Assembly: GCA_964058805.1 (NCBI GenBank)
Contig: CAXKVV010001974.1
Span: forward strand, 1-27,061
Length of the DNA: 27,061 nt
Direction of reading: 5' to 3'
From: Schoenoplectus triqueter
Lineage: Eukaryota > Streptophyta > Magnoliopsida > Poales > Cyperaceae
The position numbers were made by a program, and so were the translations under genes. The notes beneath the pieces were generated by a model. That model made no database searches, had not been told where the DNA came from, and saw only the letters and a list, made by a program, of their open reading frames with translations. This document shows positions 1 through 9,699 of the stretch, in pieces (position 1 is the stretch's first letter; every line of letters starts with the position of its first letter).

Positions 1-15
1 CTAATGTACTACTAA

Positions 16-24
16 TATTAACAT
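16..24. repeat. Left target-site duplication of MITE A
   Basis: The nine bases tattaacat precede the GGGTG end of the split Mutator-like MITE. The right flank at 5833-5842 reads tattaaacat, the same word with one extra A. A 9-10 bp duplication is the usual size for Mutator-like elements. Confidence 0.75.
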
Positions 25-75
25 GGGTGCGGATGACCTGACAATGAGTTATTTTTTCAATTTTGACAATGAACT
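25..75 (+). mobile_element. Mutator-like MITE A, left fragment
   Basis: This stretch is the outer left arm of a foldback MITE. It begins GGGTG and contains gagttattttttcaattttg, which matches the reverse complement of the right arm ending at 5832. The arm breaks off where the LTR retrotransposon begins and resumes at 5476. The last five bases (gaact, 71-75) are the left target duplication of that retrotransposon; taact at 5471-5475 is its partner with one mismatch. Confidence 0.75.
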
Positions 76-485
76 TATTTTTTTCTAGGGATCTAGTATT
101 AAATTTCACCACAGTAAATAAAGAAAAGAGATTGAACACGCGATTTAACAAAATTCAATTAGAATGAGTTTATGTTTCTGAAATCTGCAATCACCAACAG
201 TCAATTGTCCTAAGTAACTAGAACAAATAGTCTTACAACTGTAAACCACGATCTCTTACACTACATAATCGGGCAGCCGTCAACAAACTAAAACAAGCAA
301 AGCGTGAAGAAACAAGTCTCACTAAGAAACAATAAAGAACTAACTTCTCTTACTCTATTGGAGGGTATTGCAAAGTAGTCTTGAGATTTAATATAGTCAA
401 AATGAAGGTTTGTGCTCAGGCAAGATGACGATTAGGATTTGGCTATTAAAATTTGTTAAGTTCTGAGTAGATGGAAAGTGTATAT

Positions 486-493
486 ATAGAGAT
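486..493. repeat. Left 8-bp target duplication of MITE in the LTR
   Basis: atagagat precedes the element end at 494 and is repeated exactly at 1019-1026. The undisturbed partner LTR has tatatatagagatacacc once, which shows the empty site. Confidence 0.92.
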
Positions 494-1018
494 CAAGCTT
501 TTTAAAAATGTTTAACGGCTCTTAACGGTGAGGTGATCAGATAACGGGTAACGGTTTTACACGACCGTTAAATTAAAAAATGGTCAATCATTTTTTACCT
601 ACTAATTCATATTTAAAAAGGCTAAGAAATGCATTCTCATATCATTAGTGCTTAATAATTAACTAAATTAAGTAATAATAATAATTACAATATTAATTAA
701 GTACTTAAAAGTTAAAAATCTTAAATTATACTAAACTATTATATAATGAATTTGCTTTATATTTTTATTAGGGCATTAATTTATATTCAAAAAATAAAAA
801 AAATATAAATTTATAGTCACTAACTATTAAGATTTGAAACAAAAAAATTTCAGTCGTTAAATGCGTTTTTTTCAAAAAAAAAATTAACGATTTTAACGGG
901 TTTAACGTGAGATAAAAACGGTTAAATCATAAAAAAACCCGTTAAATCTGTTTTTTCTCAAAAATTTAATGTCAGAGCCTATCAAAACCGTTAAAACTTT
1001 CCGTTTTTTAAAAGCTTG
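494..1018. mobile_element. hAT-like MITE, 525 bp, nested in 3' LTR
   Basis: The termini are CAAGCTTTTTAAAAA on the left and, reverse-complemented, CAAGCTTTTAAAAAACGG on the right. They are flanked by perfect 8-bp duplications (486-493, 1019-1026). The orthologous position in the 5' LTR is empty. Both subterminal regions are crowded with TTAACGG/CCGTTAA words, reminiscent of subterminal transposase-binding repeats of Ac-type elements. There is no coding capacity. The 8-bp duplication supports hAT, but the TIR is not the usual CAGxG type, so the superfamily is inferred. Confidence 0.85.
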
Positions 1019-1063
1019 ATAGAGATACTTCAAAAATCAATAAAAAAAATTGGTAGGATAACG

Positions 1064-1236
1064 GTTACAACGGATGTAAGATCTGTTACAACGGATATGA
1101 GAGGAGTTTATTCTAGAGCATTTTGATCAAATTTAGGTCAGAGAAATTCTATCAAGGTTAACTGTTACAATTGATGTAAGATCCGTTACAATGGATATGA
1201 TAGGAGTTTATTCTAGAGCATTTTGATCAAATTTTA
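1064..1236 (-). repeat. 100-bp-period tandem duplication in LTR U3
   Basis: The block starting gttacaacggatgtaagat (1064) recurs at 1164 (gttacaattgatgtaagat), each followed by gaggagtttattctagagca-like sequence. The 5' LTR has a single copy near 4950-5030. The unit carries two ATCCGTTACAA-type words, so the duplication doubles candidate U3 motifs. Confidence 0.8.
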
Positions 1237-1680
1237 TGTACAAATAATTTAATCTGTTATAACAGATATTGTGATATGTTACAATATTTAAAGGCTAAAG
1301 TTGTCTCAAGTTCATCCGTTATAATAGATATGAGATCCGATGCAATGGTTAGGGTATGCAAAATATTTTGGAAAAAAATGAACAAAATTTGTACATGATT
1401 GTTTTAATCTATTATAAGGGTTATGAGGTCTGTTGTAATAATTAGGATATAAAGCCTCTATTTTGACTGATTTAATCTCAAGATCATTTTGGTTATCTTT
1501 ATATATTATAATTTTAATCTAACTAAACTATGTCTTTGAGATTTTCATGTATATATTCTTCTGCCAAATCTTTGTATCTACATTTCATAAACTCCAAGAA
1601 ACTGTTATATACTTATTTGATTATTTTACAAATTGGCAAACATAATTTTTTATCATTTTGAGAATTATTTATAACAATAA

Positions 1681-1692
1681 TCTCTCCCTTTT
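1681..1692 (-). other. Polypurine tract of LTR element
   Basis: On the minus strand this reads AAAAGGGAGAGA and lies four bases before the TGTTAT start of the 3' LTR, the place and composition expected for the plus-strand DNA primer of a copia-like element. A second similar tract (AAAAAGGGAGAAA, about 1791-1803) lies inside and may be a relic. Confidence 0.7.
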
Positions 1693-2189
1693 GATGATTT
1701 ATAAAATAATCATATATATATATATAATATATAATTTTGGGAACGCATAATCCCTTTAAAATGTCAAATTGATATTTATGCCAAAATATTTCTCCCTTTT
1801 TGTTTTGAAAATTGAAAAGAAAAAGAAATTTGACAAAGTTTTCACTCAAAATATACATTATCCTTCTCAAACAAAGAATAGTACAATTTAAGCACACAAA
1901 AATATAGTAATCATTCACCACATGCAACCAACAAACATATGTATAATATAGCAGGTCAAAATATTCAATCACAACATGCATAGTATCAGAAGTCAAGCAT
2001 ATTGGGGCCTACATGCACTTCTAAACTTTATTATGTCTATTTAATAAATTTAATTTAGAGATTCAAGTATTTCTTTGAGTAATAAGCATAAAACAATTAA
2101 AATTCTCCCTTAATATGTGGCTATTTAATATTTAAAAAATTCTCAAAAACAAACCCTTACTCTTTTGATTTAGGAGCCTAAACAACCTT

Positions 2190-4400
2190 TATTTTGTTAT
2201 TTCGCTTCCTAAGTTTGCATTCGACTAAAATGTGACCCAATTGACAATAATAATTGTAAAATATTTTTAAGAAAATTTTATCACTAGTTTGAACAAAATG
2301 AGACTTGTAGTGATCTTTCAATTCTTGAGCTCAAGCCCTTGGATCCTTTGAGATATTTTTCACATTTGTTTGTGACTTTTGTAGATGTTTGAGAACATCT
2401 CTTTATGACTCATTATTTTGAGTCCAATTTTATGACACTTGCTGACTTTTAAGTTCATAAAATCAATCATCTAAACCTCTAAAATAAATTTTATTTGACC
2501 AATTAGGATTAAATATGTCCCTATTACCTTGATGATTGTTTCTATTCTTATTTCTTCCATTCGAATATTTATATCGATATGCATGATTTTACTTTCTTCT
2601 ATTATATTTTATATTTTCCACTTTTTATTTTTATGATGAGATGTTTGAGAATGCTCCCCTTTTTGTTTTGGGCTTCTGGTGCCTTTAGGTACAGATGAAG
2701 AAGATGACTCCGCATACCCAAAACCTGTTTTGTTATGAGTTTTTTGACACACAATTATTTTATCGAGATCTATCTTAGTGTTACATCTCAATTCACTAGA
2801 TATTTTCAAAATTTAATTTTTCATCTCTAAATTTTATAATTTTACTTTTAACAAACATATCTCATCTAGATGTGACTCACAATTAATTTTATTTTTGAGT
2901 TTTTTAATTAGAGTCTCACTTTCTTTTTATCTTAAACCTGAACTCAATAATTTGTGCATTTAATTTTCCAATTAACTTATCTTTCATCCACCACAGAAAA
3001 GTAGGTCTTTTAGCCAACCGATGCAAATAAGCCGACGTAGTAAGCATCGAGGTTAATAGATGTTTGCATCATCTTTGATTGTAATTAATCCATTTTTGAC
3101 ATTTCATCTCATTGTTCAAAGAATTGCTTAAATCGTCCATCATAATTATTTTATCACGATCATAGTCATCACTATCATAAAAATAATTTAGAAATACCTC
3201 ATTAGTCTCAAGCGAAGAAGTTGATGTGCTAGCTTGTTGTTGTGACTCGAGCTCCTTATTTTTGGACATGACTATGTTCCTCGGTAGCTTGATTGTCTTG
3301 TTATCTGAGATGTTCTTGCTAATTATGATCTCATCAATATTAATTGTGGAGGGATCATCTTTAACTCATGCCATGAGAGCTATGCTGAGCTCCTAGTCAT
3401 CTCCCGACTTTGCACCTGAGTCCATTGATGTCGCTCTTGACCTTATTTTTGCTCTTGTATCCATCACTCTTATAGCTCGACTTGCGGTCTAATCTTCCCA
3501 CACCTTTATTTTTCAGATGAAGGAATAGCTTGAAATAATTTTGGATAGTGTGTCATTCTCTGTGGCAAGTGAAACACACCACTTTCTGATTTTCTTCCTC
3601 CTGTTCCTTGTTGTACTTCCACTCAAAACTCAGCATGCCTTAAAAATCTTAAAGAGGAGAAGTGCATCCTTCGAAACTTCATGATCAAGATTTTGTACGA
3701 AAGAATCGATTGTGAACTAAGAGTTGGATGCACTCGAATGATGGCGAGCAAGAAATGCTACTGCTTTGGATCCATGCATAGGCTCACCGGTTTGCTTTAA
3801 GATTTTCTCAAAGCTCCTCGAGTGAGCATACACTTTGTCCGGCATGAAGGCGGCTTGCACCCCTTGCATTGTCTCCAATGCGCTCACATAACATTCCTAT
3901 CTCAATTTTCTGAGTATCACACGCAAAAGTTTTTCTACAATTTTTTTGTTAGATAATATTTTTCCAATTCACCAAACTCATTATATATATATATAAGCCT
4001 ATTATACATATCTTCTTTGATTTCACCATTCTCTAGCCTAAAATTCTCAAATTTGATCTCAATTCTAGTAAATTGATCTTTTTAATTTGTGAATTGCCTT
4101 CATATATTATAATCAAGGCATTTTATATTTCATTTGCATTAGTCATAATAGCAAACAAGAGGGCTACACTCTCTCTTACCGAATTTAAGATGGAATTTAC
4201 AGTATTATTATTTTTACGCTTTATAATTAGTGACTAGGATGTAAGTATATTAGTATTTGGGTTATATTTTGGTATATAGTATTTTTCTACCACATCTCAA
4301 AATTCTAATATATTCAAATAATTATTCATGATCTTTTTCTAATGACTAAAGTTTTTGGTAGTTTGACCAAAGATCTGGAGGTGCTTTCACAAATCTTGGT
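2190..4400 (-). pseudogene. Degenerate copia-type gag
   Basis: Translating the minus strand in shifting frames gives fragments of a plant copia-type Gag. A UBN2-like helical segment lies at about 4080-3961 (FRLENGEIKEDMYNRL, then NEFGELEK). A zinc knuckle is near 3580-3540, C-x2-C-x4-H-x4-C, with a stop before the His and Tyr for the last Cys. An acidic spacer ORF is at 3269-3069 (contains DSDDYDRDK). The motif CQKTHNKTGFGYAESSS lies at 2809-2609, matching the KTGLGY-type block after the knuckle in such polyproteins. A second knuckle-like GHILVEC near 2220-2260 has its first two Cys replaced by Tyr. Many stops and frameshifts rule out function. The block 3640-3900 is GC-richer and I could not assign it. 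Confidence 0.7.
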
Positions 4401-4429
4401 GGTCTCATTTAAAGAATTTAATATAACCT

Positions 4430-4441
4430 GCTATTATATCA
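4430..4441 (-). other. Primer-binding site, initiator-Met type, mutated
   Basis: The minus strand reads TGATATAATAGC followed by AGG, against the usual plant copia site TGGTATCAGAGC. Nine of twelve positions agree. It lies three bases inside the 5' LTR, as expected. Confidence 0.7.
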
Positions 4442-4444
4442 CTT

Positions 4445-5470
4445 TATTTTTCTCTAGGGATCTAGTATTAAATTTCACCATGGTAAATAAATTAAAGAGA
4501 GTAAAGAGAAAAGAGAAATAACACGCAATGTAACGGAGTTCGACTATAACAAGCCTACATCTTCGGGACCCGTAATCATCAACAGTCGATTGTGTCGAGT
4601 CACTAAAATAATTAGTCTTACAACTGTAAATCATGGTCCCTTACACTAAGTAATCGGGTAGCTTTCAGCCAACTAAAATAAATAAGACGTGAAGATATAA
4701 ATCTCACTAAGAAACAATCAAGAACTAATTTCTCTAACTCTAATGGAGGTATTGCAAAGTAGTCTTGAGATTTAACATAGTGGAGAAGAAACTTTGCACT
4801 CAAGCAAGATGACGGCTAGGGTTTGGATATTAAAATTTGTCAAGTTCTAAGTAGATTGAAGGTTTATATATAGAGATACACCAAAACTGATAAAAAAAAT
4901 TAGCATAATCCATTGCAACAATTTGGTCACAGAAACCCTAGTGAGGTTTACCGTTGGAACGGATATAAAATCCGTTACAATAGATATAAGAGGAGCTTGT
5001 TCTAGAGCTTTTTGGACATATTTAAATTGTGTACAAATGATTTAATCCGTTATAATGGATATTGGGATCCGTTACAATGATTAGAGGCTAAATTTGTCTT
5101 GAGATCATCCATTACAATGGATGTGAGATCCATTACAATGATTAGTGTATAAAAAAATTCTAAAGCAATTTGGATAAAATTTGTACATGATTGATTTAAT
5201 CTGTTATAATGATTATGAGGTTCGTTGCAACAGTTATGATATAAAACCTCTATTTTGACTGGTTTAATATTAAGACCATTTTGATTACCCTTATGTATTA
5301 TAATTCTAATGTAATCAAACTATGTCTTGAGATCTTTATACATATATTCTTCTACTAATACTCTATATTTGCATTTCATAAACTGCAAGAAATTGTTAAA
5401 TACTTATGTGATTATTTTATAAATTAGCAAACATATTTTTATAACATTTTGAAAAATATTTACAATAACA
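4445..5470 (-). repeat. 5' LTR (sense minus)
   Basis: This 1026-bp repeat is the partner of 76-1676. In sense order it starts TGTTATTG. Its U3 has several spaced ATCCGTTACAATGGAT-like words (4950-5240), a TATA box (TATATATAAAC, near 4864-4873) and a downstream GAACTCCGTTA block near 4530-4545 that recurs in the two other copia-type LTRs of this window. Short ORFs inside it are shadows. Confidence 0.85.
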
Positions 5471-5475
5471 TAACT

Positions 5476-5832
5476 CTAGAATAAGTATAAAAGAATCTTA
5501 AAATACAAACAAAAATTATATATATGTTCTTTTTATTTTTAGAATGATAGTGTTACAAATTTCATATAATTTTATTATCATTTGGTAGTCCATATTCAAA
5601 GACCGTCAAATTATAATCATTATAAATTGTATAAAATTTTGTGAATCTTTGATGAACTATCAAACGATAATGAAATTACATGAAATTTAAAACATTATCA
5701 ATCTATAAGTAAAAGGATATATCTATAATTTTTTTTTGTATTTTTAAGATTTATATTTTTAAATTTTTTTATATTTATTCTAAAGTCCATTGTCAAAATT
5801 GTCAAAATAACTCATTTCAAGTGGTCCCACCC
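5476..5832 (+). mobile_element. Mutator-like MITE A, right fragment
   Basis: This is the rest of the foldback element begun at 25. It has an inner left arm (about 5476-5590), a short loop and a right arm ending gtcccaccc at 5832. The right arm, reverse-complemented, matches 25-75 and then 5476 onward without a gap once the retrotransposon is removed. It also matches the second copy at 13649-14019. Element length without the insertion is about 408 bp. Confidence 0.8.
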
Positions 5833-5842
5833 TATTAAACAT
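5833..5842. repeat. Right target-site duplication of MITE A
   Basis: tattaaacat, matching tattaacat at 16-24 apart from one extra A. Confidence 0.7.
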
Positions 5843-7844
5843 ATCATATGGCTTGCTAATAAATCAATTTCTTATTTTTTCATATCTAATAGTCAATTTA
5901 TTATCTCAATAAAATTTACCCATCAATATATCAACGAATGATATTTTTATTAATTTTAAATACATTAATTATTTTTACAGTTTTGAAAGATGACTTATTT
6001 TAATATTAGGTATTCAAATAGTTTTTAATTATCATAGAGTTATCTTTCAGAACTCCGAAATGTAGCTCAAATATTCCAAACATAATATATCTTTTAAATA
6101 ATATCATTTTTTACGAAATGGCCCAATCAATATACGATCGCGTACACAACACAGCGCAAATTTTGTGCCCTAGTAGATGTTTTGTGAAGAATCCATCCAT
6201 ATTGGGCTCTTTTGGGTCAGTTGACTTAACAGTGATTGAATTTAAGTTATTGTTATATTCAGCAGTGCGCCTACAAAATCAATCCATAAAGGCCCAATCA
6301 AAATCCCAAAAATTTACTCAACTACCTACCAAAGATTTCCCAATAATTCCATTTTTTCCTAAAATTGCCTGTACTGTAGTTGCTAATTTTCCCTTGGGCC
6401 TCTCAAGTCTCTAGTGGTTGTTGACTTGTATTACAGGGAAATCAATGTATTAAATATCGTTATGTGGACAGTCATGATTCACGAACATCAAATAATACTT
6501 TTGTGTGTTATTAAATAGCATATCAGCATGCACTTTTTTCTTTATTTATTTGAAGCTGGCAGTCATTAATCATTAGCACTGTCCTTCCTCTCACTGGCTA
6601 GCAGTTTCATAATTAATTATACCCTGATTAATTTAAATATTGAAGTACAGTTACTAGTTAGGACGATTTAATATTTCCTCAACTATCAAGGCAAGTCAGA
6701 GCTGTAATTTGGAGAGAGATGTAATCAGCTTTTCAGAAAGCAAGGCAAAATATTCCTTGCATTTGCGAGAAAAAATATTGCAAAATATCGAGCGTGGTTC
6801 AAGACGTAAAATAAGAAAATAGAATAGGAGTTTTATTTTATTTCACTCAATAACCCAATTATCACTTTTAGTGATCAATGTAACATTACATATTAATGGA
6901 ATTTGTAAACTAGATCTCCATCTTTTTTATTAGAAAAAAGTCAGAGCTAGCTGGCAAAAAGATGACTTGATTACATGCATCATAATTTGTATTTTATATA
7001 AGTACTGTTAATGTGTTATTGAGAAATTGCAATTCTTTCATACTACAGGCAAATCAATGACCTATTTTGTCAAGGGTAGATTTACGTGTTCAATGCTCCC
7101 CCATATTCTTTTTGCCAAATTGTTCATATACACTTGATATTTTAAGAATTTTTATAGCTAATTTTGAAAAGAATTTTCATATCTGATCTCCATGAAATTA
7201 CAAGAATTATTCCATTAATTAGTGACTTTCATAGTTATTGTAGTGTTTTATAATAACTATTGCGTTGATATCAGTATTTTCTGCGGTAATCAAAGATGAC
7301 TATCTAATTCTTAATTTTTTTTTAGGAACCGCGCGTGTATTTTATGGAATGCGTACCAAATATTTTTAGTTCCGTGTATTTTTTTTTTTGGTTTATATAA
7401 TATATACTCCAATATCTGGCGCAGGAATTGGGTCTCAGCAATGATGTTACCAAAAAGACATTTGCAATGTTTCAATGGGTTTGTATGTGATTTCGTTAAC
7501 TGCACTCAGTTCTCTGTTTTTTTTTGTTGGGGGGGGGGGGGCATCAGTTCTCTGTTGTTGATGGATTTTTGTTTGTTATTTTTGATAGTTCTGCAATAGA
7601 TTCCTCTGTTAAGGAGTATTTTGTGTTAGGATTTTCTATTTCATGTAATGGTCTTGTATTGGCTTACATACTAGTTTTACATTTTTAGGAGAATAATGTC
7701 TCAGATGGTATCAGCTGTTTGGAACCACTCAAACATTTTGAGGTGCTTTAGACTTGTACTATTCCAAAGATTTCAATAAAATCGGTGGAATCACTTCACT
7801 TCTGTCAACATATATATAATTTAGCGTACTTTTAATCCCATAGA
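5843..7844. other. Intergenic, no gene seen
   Basis: AT-rich sequence with no exon that I can defend. A 98-codon open frame at 6118-6414 has no recognisable domain and ordinary intergenic composition. Several GGCCCA words occur around 6120-6410 but no gene follows. A run of 13 G lies at 7529-7541, flanked on both sides by the word cagttctctgtt. Confidence 0.6.
7529..7541 (+). repeat. G13 homopolymer
   Basis: Thirteen consecutive G, preceded by a T run. The direct word cagttctctgtt occurs just before and just after (about 7506 and 7545). This may be replication slippage or an insertion footprint; length errors in sequencing are also likely here. Confidence 0.8.
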
Positions 7845-8050
7845 GACTTTCCATGAGTTTAACTCAAAAGTATATATCAAATTATCTTCAAATTTTAATT
7901 TATCATACTCATTAAATTCTTTATATGAAAAGTTTTGAATTTTCTAAGTCATCTTTTTAATTTTTGAAAATAATATACAAACATAAAATATTTTATTCTT
8001 ATTTTTAGAGCTGATTTTAAAAAATAAAAAATAAAGACTTAGAAAACTCG
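7845..8050 (+). mobile_element. MITE E family, left-arm fragment
   Basis: From gactttccatgagtttaac to the A-rich stretch near 8050 the sequence follows the left arm of the element at 8853-9255, including caaattttaatttatcatac and the downstream ttatatgaaaa word. It is followed by unrelated AT-rich sequence, so it is a truncated or interrupted copy. Confidence 0.7.
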
Positions 8051-8450
8051 AAATAATTATAATAATAATTATTATAATAAATAATATAAATAAATACATA
8101 ATAATCTATAATGATCATATAAAAAGTTAGATTGAGTTAAGTTTCACCTTAAGTATATTACACATATTATTTTAAATGAAGAGAGAGAAACTATTTTATA
8201 TGAATCTTTGGATTCAAGAATATAAAAGGATTAAACAAAATCAATAGTAAAGAAAAGTGGTGATGTGGCATTCTTGAAAAGCTTGAAAAACTAAATTCTC
8301 TTTTTGTATTAAGATTTAATTCCAGCTAAGGACTTGATAGAGATTTTTTGTGTCCCATGGATTCTAAGCTTCCTTAATTATTTAATTCTTTGAGATCTTT
8401 GTCTTATCATTTTCTAATTAAATAAATAGAATAACATAATAAAATGCATA

Positions 8451-8522
8451 TCAAATTTTTGTATTCCATAAGATTTTTATATGAAAATTTTAATAAGCAT
8501 GATAAATCAAATTTTATATTTT
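8451..8522 (+). mobile_element. MITE E family, right-arm fragment
   Basis: The words agatttttatatgaaaattt and aataagcatgataaatcaaa match the right arm of the element at 8853-9255 (near 9130-9185). Together with 7845-8050 it could be one copy split by about 400 bp, or two fragments. Confidence 0.6.
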
Positions 8523-8624
8523 TTGGAATTCATTTGCTATTTTTTTCGATAGGGGAAAAACCGTCATTTTTGGATGAAACAGAATTCTCAAATCAAGTCA
8601 TTTTCTTCTCATCATAAAAAATAG

Positions 8625-8787
8625 TAAAAAATTCTAAAAAATATATATAATTTGGTTTACTAATAGATTTTGATATGTAGATTAGATTGAATGGTTCGGA
8701 TCAATCATTTATGACTTAGAATTAAAAATAGAGCGCAAAATGCAAAATACACAACGTCTCTGTGCTTTGCAAAGCACCATAGTCGGA
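8625..8787 (+). mobile_element. Relic related to MITE D right arm
   Basis: The order of words (aaaaaatatatataat, then gattgaatggttcggatcaa, then tcatttatgact, then gcgcaaaat..gtgctttgcaaagcaccat) parallels the right arm of the element at 15681-16069. Similarity is weak and the left arm is not evident. Confidence 0.4.

Positions 8788-8790
<3 letters not shown>

Positions 8791-8849
<59 letters not shown>
8791..8849 (+). repeat. (TA)n(GA)n microsatellite
   Basis: About 18 TA units run into about 11 GA units, directly before the MITE at 8853. The right flank of that MITE also begins with TA repeats, so the element appears to have landed in a TA tract. Confidence 0.95.
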
Positions 8850-8852
8850 TAA

Positions 8853-9255
8853 AGATACCATGAGCTTAAGCTCACGGAAGTCTTCCGTGAGCTTAACTCA
8901 AAAAGTATATTAAATCATCTCTAAATTTTAATTTATCATACTCATTAAATTTTTTATATGAAAATATTATAGGATATAAAAATTTAGAGCGTTTTGAGTT
9001 TTTTAAGTCACCGTTTTTAATTATTAAAAATGATGTTCAAATATTAAATATATATTTTTATTTTTTTAGAGATGATTTTCAAAAATTAAAAACCATAACT
9101 TAAAAATCTCAAAACACTCCAAATTTTTGCACCCCACAAGATTTTTATATAAAGAATTTAATAAGCATGATAAATTAAAATTTAGAGATGATTTGATATA
9201 TACTTTTTGAGTTAAGTTCACGAAAAACCTCCGTAAGCTTAAGCTCACGGTATCT
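8853..9255. mobile_element. Long-inverted-repeat MITE E, 403 bp
   Basis: The left arm (agatacc at 8853, running to about 9045) and the right arm (about 9065 to ggtatct at 9255) are near-complete inverted copies. Matching blocks include gagcttaagctcacgg, aactcaaaaagtatat, aaatcatctctaaattttaa and the ttatatgaaaa word. There is no coding sequence. Target duplication is unclear because the flanks are TA repeats. The superfamily is not determined. Confidence 0.85.
8866..8896. repeat. 15-bp perfect hairpin in MITE E
   Basis: Arms TTAAGCTCACGGAAG and CTTCCGTGAGCTTAA are separated by a single T. The right end of the element has the same arrangement in a mutated form (about 9212-9247). Confidence 0.9.
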
Positions 9256-9649
9256 ATATATAATAAATACTCCAACAACGCATAAACATCTTTGAGAACC
9301 CTTTACTATAATCTTAAAATCATGTTTGCTCCGTTCCAGAAAGTCAAGATGCCTTGCACATGCAAAGATTAAATTGGTTTTATTAATTAAGAAATTTGTA
9401 CATAAACAAGAAATTTTATTCTATACTAAAGCTAAAAAGACAGCAAAAGATTAAAATTGTACATCCTCCATATAACATTATCCGATCAATACTACCCCTT
9501 TTGCTGCCTCGTAATTCCATAATTATTTTGTACCCCTACTCATAATAGCATCGTTAATCAAGGACCTAAAATGTCTGTTTTGCAATGCGGCGTTTTTCTC
9601 CTCCGTCTCTTGCTCTGTTGCGCAGAAATAACTAATGAGTGTTTTTTTA
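9256..9649. other. 3' flank of DUF1685 gene
   Basis: No gene seen. On the minus strand this is the likely 3' untranslated and downstream region of the DUF1685 gene; AATAAT-like words occur but no single poly(A) signal can be chosen. Confidence 0.5.
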
Positions 9650-9694
9650 CCATGGTAAAATTATCTACTGAAAAAAAAAACCATGGTAAAATTA
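9650..9694 (-). repeat. Direct repeat in DUF1685 3' UTR
   Basis: The 14-base word ccatggtaaaatta occurs at 9650-9663 and 9681-9694, separated by a stretch ending in a run of ten A. It starts six bases after the stop codon on the minus strand. Confidence 0.85.
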
Positions 9695-9699
9695 ACGCT

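Larger units (their letters stand above)
76..1676 (-). repeat. 3' LTR (sense minus), enlarged by a MITE
   Basis: It matches 4445-5470 over its whole length, for example around the shared word tctagggatctagtattaaa at the left and the TGTTA start at the right. It is 1601 bp long. Subtracting the 525-bp MITE and its 8-bp duplication leaves 1068 bp, close to the 1026 bp of the partner LTR. It also has a tandem duplication of about 72 bases at a 100-bp period (1064-1136 and 1164-1236) that the partner has only once. The sense TATA box (TATATATAC) lies at about 480-488. Confidence 0.85.
76..5470 (-). mobile_element. Ty1/copia-like LTR retrotransposon, gag only, degenerate
   Basis: Two direct repeats (76-1676 and 4445-5470) flank an internal region read on the minus strand. 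In sense order it holds the 5' LTR (4445-5470), a degenerate initiator-Met tRNA primer site (4430-4441), a decayed gag (about 4400-2190), a polypurine tract (1681-1692) and the 3' LTR (76-1676). No protease, integrase, reverse transcriptase or RNase H motif was found between gag and the 3' LTR, so the element is non-autonomous. The LTRs begin TGTTAT in the sense direction; the expected terminal CA reads TA in both copies. Target duplications are gaact/taact. The family label rests on the UBN2-type gag, the PBS and the PPT position. Confidence 0.85.

Noticed and set aside
65..69. gacaa as the target duplication of the LTR element, with the LTR starting at TG 70
   Set aside because: It does not match the right flank taact. 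Comparison with the MITE arms shows gaact (71-75) is target sequence, so the LTR starts at 76.
1613..1996. 127-codon minus-strand frame
   Set aside because: It lies across the 3' LTR edge and polypurine tract, uses AT-rich codons and shows no Gag or Pol motif.
6118..6414. 98-codon plus-strand frame
   Set aside because: No recognisable domain, no splice or leader context, and composition like the surrounding intergenic DNA.
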